NCBI GenBank assembly: GCA_002715965.1
Contig: PBAL01000089.1
Location: forward strand, 1 to 55,901
Direction: 5' to 3'
Source of the DNA: Verrucomicrobiales bacterium
GTDB taxonomy: Bacteria > Verrucomicrobiota > Verrucomicrobiia > Limisphaerales > JAYPXF01
DNA: 55,901 nucleotides
A program made the position numbers and the translations under genes. Shown here in pieces: positions 50,801 through 55,901 of the stretch. Each line of letters starts with the position of its first letter. The stretch's first letter is position 1. The notes below the pieces were generated by a model. It did not search any database. It was not told where the DNA came from and saw only the letters and a program-made list of their open reading frames with translations.

Positions 50801-53331
50801 GAACTGTTGATTTTAGAGGTATTAGTCGATACAACGGTACTATAACAGGTGTTCGTATAGTTCTTGGTGAAACGACCGATGACACATTCACAGTTAAATC
50901 TATTGTAATAGGTAAACCCGACGCAGCAACACTAGAGCTTGAAAATATGACTGCTCGTGTTACTAAAGCTGAGTTAGATATTAACGCTAACAGTGCATCT
51001 ATAAGTCAAAAGGTAAACGTTACTGATTATGACGCTAACACTGTAACATTTAGTAATGTTGAAACTACTGTAAACGGCCTAGACAGCATTATAGATTTGA
51101 AAGCTACGCGGAACGAAATAATCAGTAACGGTACTGTGGCCAAAGCGAATCAAGCTGGTGTTGAAATTAACGCACTAGATGGAAGAGTGACCACATTAGC
51201 GTCTACCGTTACGCAGAACCAACAAGATAACGAAGCTGAGTTTACGGCTGTTAAGAGCGAAATAGACACAATAGAAGGTACAGTTACAAGCAGGACTTTT
51301 GATTTGCTTACGGAGTGGGACGAGCGTGAAGAAACGGACTTCAGTACCTTGTTTGGCGAAATTGATTTTACCAGTGAAAAGGCTAAAGAGTTACTTCGCG
51401 ATGCTAACTTTGCGGATGCGATATTCCAGCTTAAAACCGATGTGTCTCCACAAGGTGCGTTGGCGCAAAGTATAACTGAGCTGGAAGCTGTTGTTATACG
51501 CAACGGACAAAGCATTGTTTCTAATGCCCAGCAGATTATACAAGTCAAAAGTGATATTGAAGGTAACACGGCAGCAATAAGCCAAACCGCTTTAGACGTT
51601 AGCAAGCTTGAAGGGGAACTTGCTGCTTCAGTTACAAGGCTGGACAAAGTTGAGCTTGACGCAGAAGATAACGCGCAAGCGGTGTCCAGTGTTACCGCTA
51701 AAGTGGATAATGCAAATACAGGTTTAAGCGCCGCTTTCACGTTAGCTCAGCAAGCCAAGAGTCAGTCTGATGGTAACAGTAGTTCCATAACAACAATTGA
51801 AAACGATGTTAGCAGTTTAAGCGGGGACGTTACTGCTGCAAGTCAACTGGCGCAAAGCGCTAAGACTGAAGCAAGTGGTAATACTTCAGCTTTAAATAGT
51901 TTAACTAACAGGGTTACAAATACTGAACAAGGTGTCACAGCGGCTAACAGCTTAGCGCAAAGCGCCAAAAATGAAGCGAGCGGTAATACATCAGCTGTAA
52001 ACGAATTACAAGCGAAAGTAGACAATCCCTCAACGGGTTTGAGCGCGACTGCAACCATAGCACAGCAAGCGAAGACAAACTCAAATAATAACCACACAGC
52101 AATCACTAACATACAAAGTGAAATTAACGACCCTGATACAGGTCTAAGCGCGACCGCAACACTTGCGCAGCAAGCTAAGAGCGAAGCAAGTGGTAACACT
52201 TCTTCTGTTAACCAGTTAACCGCTAAGGTCAATAATAGCACGACAGGTTTAAGTGCAACTAACACGCTCGCTCAGCAAGCTAAAAACCAAGCTAACGGTA
52301 ACACTAGCTCAATAAGCTCGCTTACTTCACGTGTTGAAGATAATGAACAGTTCGCAAGCGCACAGTTAACACTTAACGCACAATATAACTCTGAACTTGA
52401 TGAGCTGATAGGACGTGCGTTCTTGGGTGTAGATAGTAACGGTCGCGTTACGGGCATTAGTATTAATGGGGGCCCTGCTACATCGACAATTGACCTCTTA
52501 GCTAGCAAGGTTCGCTTTATTAATCCTGATAATGGACAAGTGGGCTTACAATGGAGCAATACTCTAAAAGAGCTAACATTCGACGGTCACTTAAACGGTG
52601 CTAGCGGTACGTTTACAGGCAACCTAACAGCCGCAGGAGGTACTTTCACAGGGACGCTTCTTGCTGCGGGCGGCACGTTTACAGGTGAGCTACGCGCCGC
52701 TAAGGGGACATTTGAGGGTGATTTGCAAGGTAATACAATAACGGGAGCTTCAATTGCAGGAGGTAGAGTTGCAACCACTCATTCAGCTAGCGAATCCCGT
52801 GCTATTCTGGAAGACGACGGAACTTATATGCTATGGATTGGTGAAGGGGCTAAGAATGATGCTAACGGTACTTTTTGGATTAAAAAGGATGGTACGGGCT
52901 ATATAAAAGGTAGTTTCTTTGAAGGGGGCATTATTGAAAGTAAGTCAGCGACAGGGGTAAACTCTGCTTCTGTTAGCCATAAAAGTGCAGGAAAAAACGT
53001 TAATATTACTGTCGGGTCTTCAGGAAGCGCTTTTGCCAGCACAACTAATGCGCCATCAAGTCCTTTGGGAATATCTTATTATACAATAAACTACACAGTG
53101 AAACGAGGGAATACGGTACTAGAAAGCGGTAAAATTAATGTTACACGGGATGTAGTTTATGAGGAAAATGAGTTCTTAACTACAGATTACTATGCCTTTA
53201 GTTCGTCCTTAATCGACACCGATACTAATAGTGCGACTTATCCCTACACTATTGAAATAGGTACTTTAAACTTATCAAATAGAAATCAGAAATGCTCTAT
53301 AAATACTTTTGAAAATATACTGGGTAATTAA
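47896..53331 (+). CDS. Tail tip / host specificity protein (J-like), 1811 residues
   Basis: N-terminal hub (about 1-480; PVVYGTRIVGGIVVDKN, YLVVFCHGEVDAIEEFYFND, GYREDGLIDITGI), two fibronectin type III-like domains (about 510-690), coiled-coil stalk, a beta-sandwich insert with the pattern NAQGWVAVNGTL ... LGETTDDTFTVKSIVIGKP (about 880-1010), a further coiled coil, six 35-residue helical repeats (about 1276-1480), then GTFTG-type beta repeats (1568-1615) and a variable C-terminal receptor-binding part. It forms the tail tip and central fibre and likely decides host range. Confidence 0.88.
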   Translation: MGFLSKIAKPFTSLLGVIVKPISKLLKSWMQPDMPKKQGLKLQRIGSNKSIPVVYGTRIVGGIVVDKNVVDGALKFDILGIPINLKNGNKNGILSYLVVFCHGEVDAIEEFYFNDIPSTDKRYAKDNGEKWFAIDYRLGGEDNNVAMEGKDLFNKFNVDTSKYEGLCCAIISFEQDKNQSVWRGEPEITARIRGKRCYDWRTDTVGYSENPAVHMVDYAKSEIYSVGLKDEDINYEYFTQVANLCDTEKDGNTVTTSRGYFDEETKQWVELGTVTTVEKFKLFTNNTIIDTDEEVFANLKEMAESFRGYFPEPDGRLAIASEDVAQPVFHFNRNNTVTNITRTQPDTSDFYNRVIVRFPNKLNKYEFDEVFYPADDDPLYQEWLEADNFLKLEHTITVEHCVYTAEALQLAEVAVKASRNGEQIQFSGTLEAAELDVGDVFSIEDEIRGWVAREYRISKVGYREDGLIDITGILHNNTIYPWQSKTYQERIGGTYLGDPTNIDAPENLVFKPDPTLANTGTLTWNHEADAFVRGFRVLITSGDDTVLDANTLSASFVIPLLDAGNYIVSVFAKSTLNTLSPPAVYDMYLDAPVIPSDIILTPSNWSIEAEPTFNSGFIPLGTQFEFDIALASNTEHTPQARARGTNYTATGLLPDTDYRLYARTVNAYGESGWFAKVTKTTQESGLLDPFLDPVKERIDNAQDAIDNLGVVTSDLLAQDVVLSEKIDNIELDADEIKLNVDRIETDLDDFTFRVNMNDYDAEQSELELLTALAQTTASREVLRQRVEEDRRLIDAAVEVDPSNGVVTVRAYKYADELFNQAQLQVDGANARITANVESIGLLDDELKVLSAELALVPGQINAIATSIVSESIAALEPAYSFNFFDNAQGWVAVNGTLTATPNQISLLTGDIENTSLNYEASDNNAFRITIERTGGTGWKGDAIITRSDNTTETFAGIIEDIPQGGEIVRTVDFRGISRYNGTITGVRIVLGETTDDTFTVKSIVIGKPDAATLELENMTARVTKAELDINANSASISQKVNVTDYDANTVTFSNVETTVNGLDSIIDLKATRNEIISNGTVAKANQAGVEINALDGRVTTLASTVTQNQQDNEAEFTAVKSEIDTIEGTVTSRTFDLLTEWDEREETDFSTLFGEIDFTSEKAKELLRDANFADAIFQLKTDVSPQGALAQSITELEAVVIRNGQSIVSNAQQIIQVKSDIEGNTAAISQTALDVSKLEGELAASVTRLDKVELDAEDNAQAVSSVTAKVDNANTGLSAAFTLAQQAKSQSDGNSSSITTIENDVSSLSGDVTAASQLAQSAKTEASGNTSALNSLTNRVTNTEQGVTAANSLAQSAKNEASGNTSAVNELQAKVDNPSTGLSATATIAQQAKTNSNNNHTAITNIQSEINDPDTGLSATATLAQQAKSEASGNTSSVNQLTAKVNNSTTGLSATNTLAQQAKNQANGNTSSISSLTSRVEDNEQFASAQLTLNAQYNSELDELIGRAFLGVDSNGRVTGISINGGPATSTIDLLASKVRFINPDNGQVGLQWSNTLKELTFDGHLNGASGTFTGNLTAAGGTFTGTLLAAGGTFTGELRAAKGTFEGDLQGNTITGASIAGGRVATTHSASESRAILEDDGTYMLWIGEGAKNDANGTFWIKKDGTGYIKGSFFEGGIIESKSATGVNSASVSHKSAGKNVNITVGSSGSAFASTTNAPSSPLGISYYTINYTVKRGNTVLESGKINVTRDVVYEENEFLTTDYYAFSSSLIDTDTNSATYPYTIEIGTLNLSNRNQKCSINTFENILGN
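51721..52350 (+). repeat. Six 105-bp repeats in the tail tip gene
   Basis: Each unit encodes about 35 residues of the form TLAQQAKSEASGNTSSVNQL then TAKVNNSTTGLSA, i.e. five heptads, consistent with a trimeric coiled coil. Units are divergent in DNA (third-position changes), so the expansion is not recent, but recombination between units could still change length. Confidence 0.8.
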
Positions 53332-53337
53332 TTAATT

Positions 53338-53673
53338 ATGAAGAAAATGCTTATTGTGGCCACAACACTATTAACTATGGGTTGTCAAAGTACGGGTATG
53401 CAATCCAGCATACCCGTTGTCGAGGAATTCAACCGTGAAGGTCAGCAACTAGAACTTTATGTGCATACGTACAAAAATGAATACAAGCTTAACAAGGCCG
53501 TTCCAAACCCTGCAAAGGGTTTAAACGGTCAAGCTGTCTATTCACATCAAGATAACCGCTGTGACCTACACGTTAAAAAGTCTAGTGAGCTTAAGCTTGA
53601 CGACGACTATGCTAAAAACTTAGGGCATGAGCTTATGCACTGTCTTTATGGCGATTATCACCAGCACTTTTAA
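53338..53673 (+). CDS. Lipoprotein with HExxH motif
   Basis: 111 residues. Signal MKKMLIVATTLLTMGCQS with lipobox LTMGC (Cys16). The C-terminus reads LGHELMHCLYGDYHQHF: HELMH (97-101) is an HExxH zinc motif with G105 and H108 following, close to but one residue longer than the metzincin spacing. It lies between the tail tip and side-fibre genes, where superinfection-exclusion lipoproteins are often found. A surface lipoprotein with a peptidase-like active site is suggested; activity is not shown. Confidence 0.7.
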   Translation: MKKMLIVATTLLTMGCQSTGMQSSIPVVEEFNREGQQLELYVHTYKNEYKLNKAVPNPAKGLNGQAVYSHQDNRCDLHVKKSSELKLDDDYAKNLGHELMHCLYGDYHQHF

Positions 53674-53756
53674 TTGGATTACCTAATAAATAAGAACTTG
53701 TCTATCTTTTACCCGTTGTCGTAAACTTAGTAAGTTCATTAAACCGGAGCTAAGTT

Positions 53757-55142
53757 ATGGCACAATTTTGGAAAGCGTCAAGCGTAACTGTCAATAACGG
53801 GAGCAAAATTGTCACCGTTAATACAGGCGACGACGTTGCAAATATAATTACGAATTCGATGTTGCAAATTAGCAATTTCCAATACGTAGAAGTAAAAACT
53901 GTTAACACTGTTAACCAGACAATCGAGTTGTTCTTTGATTGGGACAAAGGTAACGTAAGCGCTCAGCCTGCTATTGCAGCACCTAACAGGGCAGCAATTA
54001 AAGAAGCTGTTGAGGAATTGCGTGCTTTACGACAGACTTATGAAGGCCTTGCTAGTGACGTAAGTGTTGCAGCTACCGCAGACAGCGTACCCCGTCGCGA
54101 TAGTAATGGCCGTATTAAAGCTTCTGCTGGTGTAGATCCTAATGATGTTGTAATACAAAGCCAAATAGGAACTGCTGCGAATCATGGGGTAATCACATCT
54201 CCTAAAGACACCACAGACGGTAGGGTTATACTTTCTAATGAAACGAACGGGTATTTTGGGTTGGGAGGTAGGAACGGCATCATTTGGAACGATTATGATG
54301 ATTATGAAATACCCTGTGGGTTTTATAGTGTCCCAGCCAGAGCCAGTGGGACGTTCCCCTCCCCTACCGATACCGCCGGACAAATACTTGTGTTTAAAAG
54401 ATTCGGTGGTTCTAGTGCGCAAATTGCGCAAATATTTGTCCCAGATAACAATCAAGAAATATATTGGCGTAATGCTTACGGTGGTGGCTGGCAAACTTGG
54501 AAAACTTTTTACCACAGCGGCAATTCCGTTAACCCTTTAGATCATGGTATAAGTAGAATAGTTAGTGGGGTTCTATACCCAGTAGATGATTTAGATTCAG
54601 CAAGCTGCCCAACGGGCTTTTACACTGTTACTAACAATATCCCGCAAAATGGTACTAGACCAGCAGGGCTAGGTATCTACGGTTATATAGAAGTTATTCG
54701 TTATGATAACGGAGCTATTAAACAGGAGTATACTGATGTATCGGGGCGTAAAGCATTTCGTGTTATAAAAAATGGTGTCTCAGAAAACTGGCAGCTTTAC
54801 TACCACAGCGGCAACACTAACTTCAATGAGTTTGGTGGGATTGCGACAGACGACCTTATAATGAAAGGTTTTGCGGCATCTAGTAATGTAATCGTGATGT
54901 ATGCACCTTTAAATTCAAAAGTATCTCCTACTTCTATCTCAGTAGAGGGTACTTTTAGATTGCCTTCTTTTACGGGCAACTTGGCTACAGGCATCTCTGG
55001 AACAGATATGGTACTCCAAAGCACTAAAAGCACCAATAAATGGTTAGTGATAGATATTACAGGTTTATCAGGGTTAAGTGTGGGAACTCCTGTAGAGCTT
55101 AGATCTGAATCAGCTACCTCCAAAATTACAGTAAACTTCTAA
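53757..55142 (+). CDS. Tail fibre with two pyocin-knob-like domains
   Basis: 461 residues. N-terminal 110 residues attach to the tail; then two copies of a knob-type domain that end FYHSGN and YYHSGN (around residues 263 and 354; preceded by PCGFYSVPA and PTGFYTVTN), and a beta-rich C-terminus. Adsorption fibre. GGAG is 9 bases upstream of ATG 53757. Confidence 0.82.
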   Translation: MAQFWKASSVTVNNGSKIVTVNTGDDVANIITNSMLQISNFQYVEVKTVNTVNQTIELFFDWDKGNVSAQPAIAAPNRAAIKEAVEELRALRQTYEGLASDVSVAATADSVPRRDSNGRIKASAGVDPNDVVIQSQIGTAANHGVITSPKDTTDGRVILSNETNGYFGLGGRNGIIWNDYDDYEIPCGFYSVPARASGTFPSPTDTAGQILVFKRFGGSSAQIAQIFVPDNNQEIYWRNAYGGGWQTWKTFYHSGNSVNPLDHGISRIVSGVLYPVDDLDSASCPTGFYTVTNNIPQNGTRPAGLGIYGYIEVIRYDNGAIKQEYTDVSGRKAFRVIKNGVSENWQLYYHSGNTNFNEFGGIATDDLIMKGFAASSNVIVMYAPLNSKVSPTSISVEGTFRLPSFTGNLATGISGTDMVLQSTKSTNKWLVIDITGLSGLSVGTPVELRSESATSKITVNF

Positions 55143-55154
55143 GGAAGCATAACA

Positions 55155-55790
55155 ATGTTAAAATTTATAAACGAAAATGACTTCTTAAAAGAAGGAATTA
55201 CATTTGAGCAGATTGCTTTAGGTGTGGTCAAATGGCAATACCCCGAAGGTGAAAAAATGCATAACGGCATCATTTTTGAGGGTTTTAAACGTACAGCTCA
55301 AGTCCAAAGCGGAACTGAGCAAGTACAAGTCGGGGAACAGGATGTAAACTTGGGTACTGACAAAAATCCTAAATTTGAAACCGTACCAGTATTTGAAGAC
55401 CTACCGAAAATGGAAACGGTAGAGATTGACATTTGGGAAAAACTTTTAGAGTTGGACGAGAAAAGCTTAATTAGTGTTAAGTGGATGAAAAAAGAAGACC
55501 ATGACGCTATTGCACAGGAAGAGCAACGTGCAAGCTTTAAAAGTGAACGTCAGTACAAACTGGATAGAGCTGTTGTAACCACAACTAACGGTTTTAAGTT
55601 TGATGCAGACGAACGAAGTATTACCCGCATGTCTAATGCCATTAGTGCAGCTGAGCGTGCAGGTCGTACTGACGTTCGTTGGTCGCTTGCTGATACCGCT
55701 ACGGGGGTAATGACAGATATTACGCTTCAGGACTTGCAGGAAGCGCACACATTAGCTGTTGAAAACATGGAAAGTATTTGGGAAGTGTAA
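55155..55790 (+). CDS. DUF4376-containing tail fibre-associated protein
   Basis: 211 residues. The C-terminal third, RQYKLDRAVVTTTNGFKFDA ... SITRMSNAISAAE ... WSLADTATGVMTDITLQDLQ, is the DUF4376 pattern common in tail fibre assembly or fibre-tip proteins. The last gene of the rightward arm; its stop codon is in the 119-bp terminal repeat. Confidence 0.8.
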   Translation: MLKFINENDFLKEGITFEQIALGVVKWQYPEGEKMHNGIIFEGFKRTAQVQSGTEQVQVGEQDVNLGTDKNPKFETVPVFEDLPKMETVEIDIWEKLLELDEKSLISVKWMKKEDHDAIAQEEQRASFKSERQYKLDRAVVTTTNGFKFDADERSITRMSNAISAAERAGRTDVRWSLADTATGVMTDITLQDLQEAHTLAVENMESIWEV

Positions 55791-55901
55791 CTAGCTAAAA
55801 GGGGCTTAATGCCCCTTTTTGCAATCTCTTTCGTAAGTACCCTTGTAATCAGGCCAACCGTATTCCCCGTTGGATTCTTTAAACGTATCCACCATATCGC
55901 A
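55783..55901. repeat. 119-bp direct terminal repeat, right copy
   Basis: Identical to 1-119; includes the end of the DUF4376 gene and the bidirectional terminator (55797-55820). Probably the circular overlap of the assembly. Confidence 0.95.
55806..55901 (-). CDS. Partial duplicate of the 78-residue gene
   Basis: The 3' part of the leftward gene at 24-260, present again only because the window ends in the overlap; the 5' end is cut off by the end of the sequence. Confidence 0.85.
   Translation of the reverse strand, partial: CDMVDTFKESNGEYGWPDYKGTYERDCKKGH

Noticed and set aside
1..55901. tRNA genes, CRISPR arrays, IS elements or an integrase
   Set aside because: No cloverleaf with a GGTTCGANTCC-like arm, no short regularly spaced repeats, no transposase or recombinase motif was found by eye; a covariance-model search would settle tRNAs.

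Overview
The window is an essentially complete genome of a tailed double-stranded DNA phage (siphovirus layout: long tape-measure protein, tail-tube protein, lambda-J-like tail tip, no contractile sheath gene seen). The first 119 bases are repeated exactly as the last 119 bases (1-119 = 55783-55901), so the unique sequence is about 55.8 kb and the molecule was probably assembled as a circle; this looks like an assembly overlap on a circularly permuted or circular-mapping genome. No integrase, excisionase or classical repressor pair is visible, so a virulent lifestyle is the simplest reading. The host is not identified by the sequence; Shine-Dalgarno sites, sigma70-like promoters, an amidase endolysin with small membrane proteins and a lipobox protein point to a Gram-negative bacterium, probably a gammaproteobacterium (inference). 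The gene complement resembles phages of the Seuratvirus/9g type (Queuovirinae), which carry 7-deazaguanine in their DNA.

Left arm (about 24-20436, all leftward). Two early genes are followed by family B DNA polymerase, a DnaN-like sliding clamp, and a complete 7-deazaguanine DNA modification pathway: dpdA (transglycosylase), folE, queD, a very small QueF-like protein, a DUF457-type membrane protein, a 61-residue protein, queC and queE. Then come three related genes sharing a small C-terminal or central domain, an SF2 helicase, a Cas4/RecB-type nuclease, a DUF3268 zinc protein, a DUF669 protein, a Sak4-like RecA-fold ATPase, a MazG-like pyrophosphatase, a primase/helicase and a small HTH protein.

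A 0.8-kb AT-rich divergent region (20437-21248) separates this arm from a rightward block of about 25 mostly tiny, tightly overlapping genes (21249-29041), most of unknown function, that ends with a PD-(D/E)XK nuclease, a CBU_0592-like membrane protein and an ATP-dependent DNA ligase. A second AT-rich region (30115-30546) is recognisably homologous to the first, so the accessory block is bracketed by two copies of the same element, each with CGTAACC-type iterons.

Right arm (30547-55790, rightward): terminase small subunit, lysis genes inserted between the terminase subunits, terminase large subunit, portal, MuF-type head protein with an N-terminal GNAT-like segment, scaffold, major capsid protein, connector genes, tail terminator, tail tube, tail assembly chaperones with a programmed -1 frameshift, tape measure, distal tail proteins, a 1811-residue tail tip protein, a lipoprotein with an HExxH motif, a side fibre and a DUF4376 protein. 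A bidirectional terminator closes the circle.

The genes fit together as a replication/modification arm making dedicated replication proteins and a modified guanine base that should protect the DNA from host nucleases, an accessory arm probably acting early on the host, and a late structural arm. Other notable signals are an over-represented octamer (TGTGGTCA), promoters whose start points fall inside terminator hairpins, and a 14-bp operator-like direct repeat at 21-bp spacing.
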